NCBI GenBank assembly: GCA_019424905.1
Contig: JAHYYP010000014.1
Span: 1 to 40,162 of the forward strand
From: Collinsella sp.
Lineage (GTDB): Bacteria; Actinomycetota; Coriobacteriia; Coriobacteriales; Coriobacteriaceae
DNA length: 40,162 bases
Direction of reading: 5' to 3'
Position numbers and translations under genes: made by a program. The notes beneath the pieces were generated by a model. That model saw only the letters and a program-made list of their open reading frames with translations, was not told the DNA's origin and searched no databases. Of this stretch, positions 15,057 to 23,321 are shown piece by piece; position 1 is the stretch's first letter, and each line of letters starts with the position of its first letter.

Positions 15057-16329
15057 GGACCTCCCTGCGAGCATGGACTAAGCCGGAATCGTCGACTCCG
15101 ATGATAGCAACATCGAGCAGGCACGGGGCCTTGAGCCCGCAGACATCGTCAAGACGGGCATGATGGAACGAGCCGAGCGTCAGGTTGTCGCCATACTCGA
15201 GCACCGCACGCTCGACCGTGCCCACGCGGCGGCGGGCATCGGCGATCGCAAGCTCCTGAGCGGCGGCACGCATGCGGCGGCTGCGTTCGGCCATAATCTC
15301 GGGCGGCACCTGGTCGGACATATCGGCTGCAAGCGTGCCGGGACGCTTGCTATAGCGGAAGACATGCATGCGCGAAAAGCCCACGCGACGGCACAACGCC
15401 AGCGACTCCTCGAACTCCTCGTCCGTCTCGCCGGGGAAGCCGACGATGATGTCGCAAGAAAGCGACGCCTGCGGCAGATTGGTGCGAATCATGCGTACCG
15501 TGTCCTCAAAGGCCTCCGCACTATAGGGACGACCCATGCGATGCAGGGTCGCCGTACAGCCGGACTGCACGGGAAGATGCAAGAACGGCGCGATACGCTG
15601 CGGATAGCGCGCCATCACCTTGAGCAGGCGCTCGGAGATATCCATGGGCTCCACTGAGGAAATGCGCACGTGGGCAATCGTAGTGCGCTCCATAATGGCC
15701 TCGAGCAGCTCATCGATCTCCACGTGCTCGTCAGTCGCGCTCTTGCCGTCATAGGCGCCCAGGTTCACGCCAGTCAGCACTACCTCGGGCACACCGGCCT
15801 CCTGGGCCTCGCGCACCTGCTCGAGCACGGACTCGACGGGCACGGAGCGCTCGGGGCCGCGCGCCTTCCACACGATGCAATACGTGCAGCGGTGATTGCA
15901 GCCGTCTTGGATCTTCACGCCCAGACGCGAGCGCCCCAGAGCATCGACCACATCGCTGTCGTTGCAGGCGGCCACATTATCGGATTCGACACCCAGCACC
16001 TCGCAGACACGCTCGGCGACGTCGATTTTCGACGGCTCGGCAATCACGCGCTCCGAAAGCTCTAGGAGCTCTTCGGGATGCAAGTTGACGACGCAGCCGG
16101 TCACGACCACGTAGGGCTCGCCTGGATATGACAGCGCATGACGGACGGCCTTGCGGGTCTTGGCCTCGGCCTCGCCCGTCACGGCGCAGGTATTGATGAC
16201 GATCAGGTCGGCATCCTCGGGCTCCACCATCGCAAAGCCCTGGCGCATAAGATCGGCAGTGATACGGTCGGACTCAACCCGGTTGACACGGCAGCCGAGG
16301 TTGACGACAGAGATATGAGGTGCGAGCAC
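15037..16329 (-). CDS. mtaB: tRNA threonylcarbamoyladenosine methylthiotransferase MtaB (radical SAM)
   Basis: MtaB converts t6A37 to ms2t6A37 in tRNAs that read ANN codons. The 430-residue product has N-terminal cluster cysteines at about C13 (NLGCRVN), C48 (NTCAV) and C79 (TGCVV). The radical-SAM motif is at about C144, C148 and C151 (DGCNHRCTYC), followed by WKARGPERS. The NLGCRVNxxES start and GCVV distinguish it from RimO and MiaB. The start is GTG at 16327-16329 with AAGGAG at good spacing. It lies nine bases after dnaJ and overlaps phoH. The presence of both rimO and mtaB in the window is notable but normal for a genome. Confidence 0.93.
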   Translation of the reverse strand: MLAPHISVVNLGCRVNRVESDRITADLMRQGFAMVEPEDADLIVINTCAVTGEAEAKTRKAVRHALSYPGEPYVVVTGCVVNLHPEELLELSERVIAEPSKIDVAERVCEVLGVESDNVAACNDSDVVDALGRSRLGVKIQDGCNHRCTYCIVWKARGPERSVPVESVLEQVREAQEAGVPEVVLTGVNLGAYDGKSATDEHVEIDELLEAIMERTTIAHVRISSVEPMDISERLLKVMARYPQRIAPFLHLPVQSGCTATLHRMGRPYSAEAFEDTVRMIRTNLPQASLSCDIIVGFPGETDEEFEESLALCRRVGFSRMHVFRYSKRPGTLAADMSDQVPPEIMAERSRRMRAAAQELAIADARRRVGTVERAVLEYGDNLTLGSFHHARLDDVCGLKAPCLLDVAIIGVDDSGLVHARREVHGSLED

Positions 16330-16338
16330 GCGGGCTCC

Positions 16339-17487
16339 TTAATCGAGGATGTCGTCGAGGGCACTCTTGATACGGTCGGTCACCGACTTCTTACCGGATG
16401 CGACGTCATCGCCCATCTCGTCGGCAAAGGCGCGAAGCAGCTCGCGCTGCTTGTTGGAGAGATTGGTGGGGACGACCACGCGCATCTGCACGATCAGACG
16501 ACCGCGCGAACCGCCACCGCCGATACGCGGCATGCCGTAATTGTTGACGCTCACGGTGTCACCGTACTGTGTGCCGGCGGGGACGCACACCTTGACGACC
16601 TCATCGGGCATAATGCCCTCGACCTCGATCTCGCAACCGAGCGCGGCCTGCGCAATCGAGATATCGCTCACCAAGTACAGATCATCGCCATTACGCTTAA
16701 AACGCTCGTGGTCGGCGACACGCACGTTGACGATCAGGTCGCCCGATGGCTCGCCGCGAAGGCCGGCCTCGCCAAAACCACTCACGCGCAGCTGACGACC
16801 GGTCGAAACACCGGCGGGAATATCGATGTCGATCTTTTCGTGCGAAGGCGTGCGGCCCTGGCCGTCGCAGGTCTCGCAGGGATGGTCGATAACCGTACCC
16901 TCGCCATGGCAGTCGGGACAAGGCGAAGAGGACTGAACCTGGCCCAGGAACGAACGCTGAACCGTCGTGACATAGCCCGTGCCGTGGCAGCGGCTGCATT
17001 GCTTTTCCTGTGCGCCCTCGGCCCTACCGGTGCCGTTGCAATCCTCGCAGGGAGCAAGGCGGTCATAGCTGATCGTCTTTTTGCAACCGAGTGCCGCCTC
17101 CTCAAGGGTCACCGAAAGGGAAATGGCCATATCGCGGCCGCGACGACGCTCACGGCGATTTCGAGCGCCACCACCGGCGCCACCACCAAAGAACGACGAG
17201 AACAGGTCGTCCATGCCCATGCCGCCAAAGATATCGTTGATGTCGACATAGCCAGAGCCACCAGGGCCATCGGCAGTGCCGTAACGGTCGTAGTTAGCAC
17301 GCTTCTGCTCGTCGGAAAGAACGGAATATGCCTCGTTGAGCTCCTTGAACTTGGCTTCGGCCTCGGGGTCGTCCGAAACGTCCGGGTGTACGGTACGGGC
17401 CTTCTTTAGAAACGCGCGCTTAATCGTCCGCGCGTCGGCATCCTTGTCGACGCCAAGTACCTCGTAGTAATCCCTATTTTCCGACAC
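16339..17487 (-). CDS. dnaJ: Chaperone DnaJ (full-length, type I)
   Basis: DnaJ delivers substrates to DnaK and stimulates its ATPase. The 382-residue product has a J domain with HPD (TVHPDVSD), a Gly/Phe-rich linker (DIFGGMGMDDLFSSFFGGG) and four zinc-binding repeats (CEDCNGTG, CSRCHGTG, CPDCHGEG, CETCDGQG). The complete C-terminal beta domains follow. The best start is GTG at 17485-17487 (residues V-SENRDYYEVLG), with GGAAGG eight bases upstream. The frame is open beyond it but shows no homology there. It follows the shorter DnaJ-like gene after 81 bases, which contain a possible -10 (GGGTATAGG) but no CIRCE operator. Confidence 0.95.
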   Translation of the reverse strand: MSENRDYYEVLGVDKDADARTIKRAFLKKARTVHPDVSDDPEAEAKFKELNEAYSVLSDEQKRANYDRYGTADGPGGSGYVDINDIFGGMGMDDLFSSFFGGGAGGGARNRRERRRGRDMAISLSVTLEEAALGCKKTISYDRLAPCEDCNGTGRAEGAQEKQCSRCHGTGYVTTVQRSFLGQVQSSSPCPDCHGEGTVIDHPCETCDGQGRTPSHEKIDIDIPAGVSTGRQLRVSGFGEAGLRGEPSGDLIVNVRVADHERFKRNGDDLYLVSDISIAQAALGCEIEVEGIMPDEVVKVCVPAGTQYGDTVSVNNYGMPRIGGGGSRGRLIVQMRVVVPTNLSNKQRELLRAFADEMGDDVASGKKSVTDRIKSALDDILD

Positions 17488-17568
17488 GACCGAATCCTTC
17501 CGACTTTCATTATTGTCACAGTGCGTCCTATACCCAAGCTGGGCCGGCCGCAAACAGAGGGGTTGATG

Positions 17569-18672
17569 TTATTGCATTGCGTAGGGCGAAAGCATGGCAC
17601 GTTGCGAGCAGCTCGCAAACCAAACCGACACGAGCGCAAACATAAATCCGTTGGCAAAACCGTTGGCAAACTGCATCGCGCCGCGCTTCCACCACAGCAG
17701 GCTGCGGTGCAGCACGCCGTCCGAGACCACCATGAACAGGCCCATGGCAAACGGAATAAAGCACATCACGGCAAAGGCCGAGAACACGCCCGAGATGGCC
17801 GACAGCACCAAAAACGGCGCCACGATGCCCATCAGGTAAAAACCGGTACGGGCCTTGCCCTCCAGACGCTCGGCCTCGACATGAGCGCGGCCGACCAGAT
17901 CGCCACCCGAGGCACCGTTGGTGCCGGCGTGACCCATGCCGCCAATGCGGACCTCGTCGCCATCGTGCGTACCGGCAGGAAACTCAATCGTCTGCTCGGA
18001 GGTCACACGGACACGGCCGCTGCCGCCGCAATCGGGGCAGGGGTCGGCGACGACCTTACCGGAACCGCCGCACTCGGGGCAGACCGACTGAAACGTGCCG
18101 GCACCGAACAGGAAGGACAGGTCGACATCGATGTGGCCGCGACCACCGCAGCTCGGACAGGTATGTGCATGCTCGGACGAAACAGAACCCGAGCCGCCAC
18201 AGTGGCCACAGGTATCGAAGCGCGTATAGCGGACGGTCTTGCGGGCACCGCCCTTGGCCTCCTTAGCGTCGAGCTTGATATCGACGACCACGTTGGCGCC
18301 GTTCTCGGGATTATAGGCAGCCTGCCCGCGACGCGGCTGGCCCCAGGCGCCACCAAAGGGAAAGCCGCCCTCAAAGGGATTGCCATAGCCTGCGCTGCCG
18401 GCGTAGCCGCCGCCATAGGGCGAAGCCGTAGGAGCGCCGGCGAAGGGGTTGCCCGAGCGCATGGCGTCGTAGCGCGCACGCTTCTGCTCGTCCGAAAGCA
18501 CGGCGTAGGCCTCGGAAACCTCTTTAAACTTTTCCTCGGCATCAGGTTCTTTGTTGACGTCCGGATGGAGCTTGCGGGCCTTTTGCTGGAAGGCCTTCTG
18601 TATATCACGCGAGGTGGCGTCCTTGGAGACACCCAAAATCTCGTAGTAATCTTTTTCGTTCATCGTCGCCAT
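17569..18672 (-). CDS. DnaJ-like protein with C-terminal membrane segments
   Basis: The 367-residue protein begins as a good DnaJ: J domain with KLHPDVNKE, a G/F-rich linker (NPFEGGFPFGG) and four CxxCxGxG zinc repeats (CGHCGGSG, CPSCGGRG, CPECGGSG, CPDCGGSG). After the short EFPAGTHDGDEVRIGGMG segment the rest of the substrate-binding and dimerisation region is missing. From about residue 273 there are instead two or three hydrophobic helices (roughly 278-296, 299-318 and 335-356). The start is ATG at 18670-18672 with AGGAGG nine bases upstream; a second ATG lies three codons later. It would present a J domain and zinc finger at the cytoplasmic membrane face, presumably recruiting DnaK there. 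The membrane part is seen directly and the role is inferred. I know no named family with this exact layout. Confidence 0.85.
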   Translation of the reverse strand: MATMNEKDYYEILGVSKDATSRDIQKAFQQKARKLHPDVNKEPDAEEKFKEVSEAYAVLSDEQKRARYDAMRSGNPFAGAPTASPYGGGYAGSAGYGNPFEGGFPFGGAWGQPRRGQAAYNPENGANVVVDIKLDAKEAKGGARKTVRYTRFDTCGHCGGSGSVSSEHAHTCPSCGGRGHIDVDLSFLFGAGTFQSVCPECGGSGKVVADPCPDCGGSGRVRVTSEQTIEFPAGTHDGDEVRIGGMGHAGTNGASGGDLVGRAHVEAERLEGKARTGFYLMGIVAPFLVLSAISGVFSAFAVMCFIPFAMGLFMVVSDGVLHRSLLWWKRGAMQFANGFANGFMFALVSVWFASCSQRAMLSPYAMQ

Positions 18673-18730
18673 GCGCGGCAACCTCCTGCTCACAGCAGCG
18701 TATATATTGCGGTAATTCTACCCGAGCGGC

Positions 18731-19963
18731 CTAAGCTAGACCCCAAAACAGCTCGAACAGCACATTTCCATCGAGCCAGCCCAAGTGGGTGGGCGCTAAA
18801 CGGGCGTGGGCACGACCTGCGATAACGTCTTTCGAGGCGACGCACCCCGCATGCCCCTCGACATAATCGGGCACCCAAGTGGCAAGACCCAACTCGAGCG
18901 CACGGTCACAGGCCGCCACCAGCTCGTCTGCAGCGATCACGCTTGCCGAGCGAACCAACAGATCGGGCCCAATGCCACGCGTCATGCGGCAGGCGAGCAT
19001 CAAATCCTCGGCCGCAGCCTCGCGCTGCGACAGATACTCGGCATCAAACGTCGTCGCGGCGTCGTCGCGTTGCACCAAGCGCACGCGATACGCATCGCCG
19101 CGAGCAGGCACGTCGGGAAACAGCCCGGCCAAGCGATCGAAATCCTCGGCGTCGAGCATACCGGCGGCAGAGCGGCCCAAGCCCAGATAGCCCCGTCCTG
19201 TCCAATAGGCAATGTTGTGGGCACACTCATGTCCGTCGAGCGCGTAGCTTGCCACCTCATACGGGTGATAGCCGGCCGCACCCAGGCACTCACGCGCCGC
19301 GTCCATGCACGCAGCCTGAAAATCCTCGTCGGGCTCGAGCGACTCGTCGCGACACGCCATGTGGTAGAGCGGCGTGCCCTCCTCGAGCGTGAGCGGGTAC
19401 ACCGACACATGATGCGGCGCCGCCGCCAGCACGCCATCGAGCGTGCGTTGCCAGCTTACGGCGGTCTGCCCGGGAAGTCCGCACATCAGGTCGCAGGACA
19501 CATCGAGCCCAGCGTCCTTAACCGTCGTGATGGCAGCGAGCGCCCGATCGGCATCGTGAATACGGCCAATCGCAGCAAGCTCGGCGTTGTCAAGGGTTTG
19601 AACTCCCAGAGAGACGCGTGTGACACCGACCTTGGCAAGCGCAGTGGCAAGCCCGGCGGTCAACGACTCGGGATTGGCCTCGCAGGTAAACTCAACGGGC
19701 TTGCACCACATGCAAATACGCCGGGCAAGCTCCACCAGACGCTCTCCTGCCAGCGACGGCGTACCGCCGCCAACATAGACGGTGCGGACCTGCGCAAGCG
19801 CGCCTGCGTCGCCAAAGGCATCGAGGCGCGCATACAGTTGCTCAAAATAGACATCGAGCGCAGCACTCAGGTCGCACGAAGCAAAACTGCGTGAGTCAAA
19901 GTCGCAGTATCGGCACTTTTGGGCGCAAAACGGCACGTGGACGTACAGCGCGGTAACGGCCAC
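18731..19963 (-). CDS. hemW: HemW-type radical SAM protein (coproporphyrinogen III oxidase-like)
   Basis: HemW proteins resemble oxygen-independent coproporphyrinogen oxidase (HemN), but most act as heme chaperones. The 410-residue product has the radical-SAM motif at C13, C17 and C20 (PFCAQKCRYCDF), lacking the extra cysteine that follows in HemN. It also has the YVGGGTPSLAG motif and a HemN C-terminal-like domain near the end. The start is GTG at 19961-19963 with GGAGG seven bases upstream, two bases after the dusB stop. Older annotations would call it hemN; HemW is the better family name. Whether it binds heme here is unknown. Confidence 0.9.
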   Translation of the reverse strand: MAVTALYVHVPFCAQKCRYCDFDSRSFASCDLSAALDVYFEQLYARLDAFGDAGALAQVRTVYVGGGTPSLAGERLVELARRICMWCKPVEFTCEANPESLTAGLATALAKVGVTRVSLGVQTLDNAELAAIGRIHDADRALAAITTVKDAGLDVSCDLMCGLPGQTAVSWQRTLDGVLAAAPHHVSVYPLTLEEGTPLYHMACRDESLEPDEDFQAACMDAARECLGAAGYHPYEVASYALDGHECAHNIAYWTGRGYLGLGRSAAGMLDAEDFDRLAGLFPDVPARGDAYRVRLVQRDDAATTFDAEYLSQREAAAEDLMLACRMTRGIGPDLLVRSASVIAADELVAACDRALELGLATWVPDYVEGHAGCVASKDVIAGRAHARLAPTHLGWLDGNVLFELFWGLA

Positions 19964-19965
19964 CG

Positions 19966-21009
19966 TTAGGCCTCCAGCGGATGAGCGGGCACCGACTCGC
20001 CGGCGGCAAGCGCGGCCTCGCAGGCCACCACATCGCGCTCGATATCATCGACCAATGCCATGAACTCCTCGTATGTGGAGCAGCGCACCACCTGCGCGCG
20101 CCAGGCGGCGGCATGGGGCATGCCCTTAAGATACCAGCTCGCGTACGTGCGGGCACGTGACATAAGCGGCAACAGCTCATGCGTGAGCGTCAGGTGCTCG
20201 CGCAGGGCATCCAGGCGCTCGACCGAGCTACGCACCGGTACTGGCGTGCCATCGAGTGCAAGGGCTCGAGCATCACCGAACACCCAGGGGTTGCCATAGA
20301 TACCGCGCGCGATAAACACGGCACTGGCGCCCGAGTTGCGCAGGCGTTCCGCCGCATCCTCGGCGCAGAACACATCGCCCGAACCGATAACGGGAATCTC
20401 GACGGCGTCGGCCACCTCATCGACGACCGACCAATCGGCCTGGCCCGTATAGAGCTGCGTGGCACAGCGGCCGTGCACCGCCACCGCAGCTGCCCCTGCC
20501 CCCTCGAGCATCTGGGCAAACGTCGCGGCATTGCGGTCTTCGGCGTAAAAGCCCTTGCGAATCTTCACGGTCACGGGAACATGCGCCGCGCCCACCGCTG
20601 CCTCGACAATCTGCTCGGCCAGGTCGGGCGTACGCATAAGCGCCGAGCCCTCGCCCTTGGTAACGACCTTGCGAGCCGGACAGGCCATGTTGATATCAAT
20701 CAATGACAGGCGATCGCCCACGCGTTCCTCGACGGCAGCGACGGCACCCGCAAACTGATCGGGCTTGGAACCAAAGAGCTGCACGCAGATCTGCTGCTCC
20801 TCGTCGGCCGGCAACACCAGGCGCCACGTCTTGTTGCTGGCATAGGCAAGGCCCGCAACGCTCACCATCTCGCTGTAGGCAAGGTTGGCACCGCGGCGGC
20901 GACACATGATGCGATAGGCGGGGTCGGTTACGCCCGCCATGGGAGCCATAAGGAACGGCTGCTCGGCATAGGCGCCCAGCAGACGCTTGCTGTATTCAGA
21001 AAGCGCCAT
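19966..21009 (-). CDS. dusB: tRNA-dihydrouridine synthase (DusB-like)
   Basis: Dus enzymes reduce uridines in the D-loop of tRNA with FMN and NADPH. The 347-residue protein has the FMN-binding start FLMAPMAGVTDPAYR and the catalytic cysteine in DINMACPARKVV at about residue 105. It also has ALMRTPDLAEQIVEA, VTVKIRKGF and IPVIGSGDVF. Length and the ACPxxKV motif fit the DusB group common in Gram-positive bacteria; substrate position is not provable from sequence. It sits four bases after lepA and two before hemW, suggesting one transcript. Confidence 0.93.
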   Translation of the reverse strand: MALSEYSKRLLGAYAEQPFLMAPMAGVTDPAYRIMCRRRGANLAYSEMVSVAGLAYASNKTWRLVLPADEEQQICVQLFGSKPDQFAGAVAAVEERVGDRLSLIDINMACPARKVVTKGEGSALMRTPDLAEQIVEAAVGAAHVPVTVKIRKGFYAEDRNAATFAQMLEGAGAAAVAVHGRCATQLYTGQADWSVVDEVADAVEIPVIGSGDVFCAEDAAERLRNSGASAVFIARGIYGNPWVFGDARALALDGTPVPVRSSVERLDALREHLTLTHELLPLMSRARTYASWYLKGMPHAAAWRAQVVRCSTYEEFMALVDDIERDVVACEAALAAGESVPAHPLEA

Positions 21010-21013
21010 GGAC

Positions 21014-22825
21014 TTACTCGTCTACCTTTAGGATCGCCATAAAGGCCTCCTGCGGGACCTCGACCGAACCGATGGCCTTCATGCGCTTCTTGCCCTCTTT
21101 CTGCTTCTCGAGCAGCTTGCGCTTTCGCGAGATATCGCCGCCATAGCACTTGGCCAAAACGTCCTTGCGACGCGCCTTGACGGTAGAGCGGGCAATGATC
21201 TTGTTGCCGATGGCGCCCTGAATAGGCACCTCGAACAGCTGGCGCGGGATGATTTCCTTGAGCTTGTCACACAGGCCGCGGGCCAGGCCATAGGCCTTAT
21301 CCTTGTGCACGATAAACGAAAGCGCGTCCACCTCATCGCCCGAAAGCAAAATATCGAGCTTGACGAGTTCGGAGGGACGGTACTCGTTGAACTCGTAGTC
21401 GAGTGAGGCATAGCCCTTGGTGCGACTCTTGAGCTGGTCAAAGAAGTCCAGGATGAGCTCGGCGAGCGGCATGTCAAAGCGCATCTCGACCGATTTGCTC
21501 GTGAGATGGATCATGTCAGTTGTAATGCCGCGGTGCTCGATAGCGAGCTGCATGACGGCACCCGTATACTCGGGCGGGCAGATAATTTTGGCCTTGAGGT
21601 AAGGCTCCTCAATGCGCTCGATGCGCGTAGCCTCGGGCAGATCCTGCGGGCTGCGAACATCAATCATCTCGCCGTCGGTCTTATAGACGTGATAGTCCAC
21701 CGAAGGGCTCGTAGCAATGAGGTCAAGGTTGAACTCGCGCTCCAGGCGCTCCTTGACGACTTCCATATGCAGCAGGCCTAAGAAGCCCACGCGGAAGCCA
21801 AAGCCGAGCGCCACCGAGGTCTCGGGCTCCCACACCAACGACGGGTCGTTGACGTGCAGCTTATCGAGAGCGTCGCGCAGGTTCTCGTAATCCTTGTTGT
21901 CGATCGGAAACAGGCCCGTATAGACCATGGGCTTGGCCTCGCGGTAACCGGGAAGCGGCTCGGGGCAGGGATTAGACGCCCACGTGAGGGTATCGCCCAC
22001 GTGCACGGCCTCAGGATCCTTCAGACCCGTGACCACGTAGCCGACCTCGCCAACCGTCAGTGCGTCAACCGGGGTCTCGGCAGGACGCTTGACGCCCACG
22101 CCGTCGACCAAGAAGTCACCTTCTGCCTGCATCATGCGCAGGGTATCGCCCTTCTTGATGGAGCCGTCAAAGACGCGGACCGTGGCAACGACGCCGCGGT
22201 ACTCATCGAAATACGAATCCAGGATAAGCGCCTTGAGCGGCGCGTTCGCATCGCCCTTGGGCGGAGAGATCAAAAAGACGATAGACTCCAGCAAATCGTG
22301 AATGCCCTCGCCGGTCTTGCCCGATACGCATACGGCATCGTCGGCAGGGATCGCCAGGTCGTCCTCGATCTCGGTCTTGACCTCGTCGGGGTGTGCCGAC
22401 GGCAGGTCGATCTTGTTGATAGCGGGCACGATATCCAAGTTGGCGTTCATGGCGAGCGTCGCGTTGGAGACGGTCTGCGCCTCGACGCCCTGCGTGGCGT
22501 CGACGACAAGCACCGCACCCTCGCAGGCGGCAAGCGAACGCGAGACCTCGTAGGTAAAGTCCACGTGGCCCGGCGTATCGATCAGGTTGAACTGATACGT
22601 CTCACCATCGTCGGCGTCATAGGACACGCGAACGGCATTAGACTTGATCGTGATGCCGCGCTCGCGCTCGATATCCATGGTGTCGAGCAGCTGCGACTCC
22701 ATATCGCGCTCGTCGACGGTATGGGTGAGCTCGAGGATGCGGTCACTGATCGTGGACTTGCCATGGTCGATGTGCGCAACGATCGAGAAGTTGCGGATGT
22801 GGGAAATGTCAATTGAAGTATTCAT
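21014..22825 (-). CDS. lepA: Elongation factor 4 (LepA), ribosome-associated GTPase
   Basis: LepA is a translational GTPase related to EF-G that assists ribosome function or biogenesis. The 603-residue product has G1 AHIDHGKST, the switch motif ERERGITIKS, G3 DTPGHVDF and G4 NKIDLPSA. The LepA-specific C-terminal domain ends MKAIGSVEVPQEAFMAIL. The start is the ATG at 22823-22825 (MNTSIDISHIRNFS), the homologous position; an earlier ATG in frame lies inside the rpsT terminator. There is no clear ribosome-binding site. TAAGAT sits exactly seven bases before the ATG, which could mean a leaderless transcript. Confidence 0.96.
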   Translation of the reverse strand: MNTSIDISHIRNFSIVAHIDHGKSTISDRILELTHTVDERDMESQLLDTMDIERERGITIKSNAVRVSYDADDGETYQFNLIDTPGHVDFTYEVSRSLAACEGAVLVVDATQGVEAQTVSNATLAMNANLDIVPAINKIDLPSAHPDEVKTEIEDDLAIPADDAVCVSGKTGEGIHDLLESIVFLISPPKGDANAPLKALILDSYFDEYRGVVATVRVFDGSIKKGDTLRMMQAEGDFLVDGVGVKRPAETPVDALTVGEVGYVVTGLKDPEAVHVGDTLTWASNPCPEPLPGYREAKPMVYTGLFPIDNKDYENLRDALDKLHVNDPSLVWEPETSVALGFGFRVGFLGLLHMEVVKERLEREFNLDLIATSPSVDYHVYKTDGEMIDVRSPQDLPEATRIERIEEPYLKAKIICPPEYTGAVMQLAIEHRGITTDMIHLTSKSVEMRFDMPLAELILDFFDQLKSRTKGYASLDYEFNEYRPSELVKLDILLSGDEVDALSFIVHKDKAYGLARGLCDKLKEIIPRQLFEVPIQGAIGNKIIARSTVKARRKDVLAKCYGGDISRKRKLLEKQKEGKKRMKAIGSVEVPQEAFMAILKVDE

Positions 22826-22832
22826 GCGGACT

Positions 22833-22838
22833 ATCTTA
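22833..22838 (-). promoter_or_regulatory. Possible -10 box giving a leaderless lepA mRNA
   Basis: TAAGAT on the minus strand ends seven bases before the lepA ATG, in the context CCGCTCGGGTAAGAT. A transcript from here would begin at or next to the start codon. No -35 is recognisable, and the T-tract of the rpsT terminator lies just upstream. Confidence 0.3.
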
Positions 22839-22850
22839 CCCGAGCGGTAC

Positions 22851-22887
22851 AAAAAATGGAGCCTGTTCCATAAAACAGGCTCCATTT
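22851..22887 (-). terminator. Intrinsic terminator of rpsT
   Basis: A 14-bp perfect stem (22874-22887 with 22854-22867) encloses the six-base loop 22868-22873. Read on the minus strand, a run of six T follows (22856-22851). It lies about 35 bases after the rpsT stop. Confidence 0.93.
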
Positions 22888-22921
22888 ATGCGCGTAATCT
22901 GTGTGGTGTGAAATTTACAAC

Positions 22922-23188
22922 TTAGGCGTTGATGCTGTTCACGAGCTTGGCAAGACCGGACTTGCGGTTGGAAGCCTGGTTCTTGTGGATAACATGCTTG
23001 GCGGCAGCCATGTCGAGACGCTTGGTGACGGTCTTGAGGGCAGCCTGGGCCTTCTCGGCGTCGCCCTCGGCGACGGCGGACTGGACGTGCTTGGTCAGCG
23101 TCTTGAGCTCGGACTTGACAGCCTTGTTACGCATGCGAGCTGCCTCATTGGTGCGGATACGCTTCTTCTGAGACTTGATGTTTGCCAC
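22922..23188 (-). CDS. rpsT: 30S ribosomal protein S20
   Basis: S20 binds 16S rRNA early in small-subunit assembly. The 88-residue product starts (V)ANIKSQKKRIRTNEAARMRNKAVKS and ends ASNRKSGLAKLVNSINA, matching the family in length and composition, rich in Lys, Arg and Ala. The start is GTG at 23186-23188, with AAGGAA about nine bases upstream; the open frame beyond has no homology. It is a single-gene unit with an extended -10 upstream (23264-23272) and a strong terminator downstream. Confidence 0.96.
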   Translation of the reverse strand: MANIKSQKKRIRTNEAARMRNKAVKSELKTLTKHVQSAVAEGDAEKAQAALKTVTKRLDMAAAKHVIHKNQASNRKSGLAKLVNSINA

Positions 23189-23263
23189 TTCTGGAGTTCC
23201 TTTCGAGTTCCTTGCAAAAAATGTATGACACCTCTGAGACACGGTGAGGTCATGCAAGCGCCT

Positions 23264-23272
23264 ACTATAGCA
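23264..23272 (-). promoter_or_regulatory. Extended -10 promoter of rpsT
   Basis: TGCTATAGT on the minus strand is an extended -10 (TGn plus TATAGT), 76 bases upstream of the rpsT GTG. No good -35 lies 17 bases further up. The identical nonamer occurs upstream of rpmB. Confidence 0.6.
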
Positions 23273-23321
23273 CGCTCCCCCTCAAAGGGATAGAACGAAT
23301 TTGTCAAATAGGCAGGTATCA

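Noticed and set aside
17488..17568. CIRCE or HspR (HAIR) operator before dnaJ
   Set aside because: No TTAGCACTC/GAGTGCTAA pair and no CTTGAGT-N7-ACTCAAG is present.
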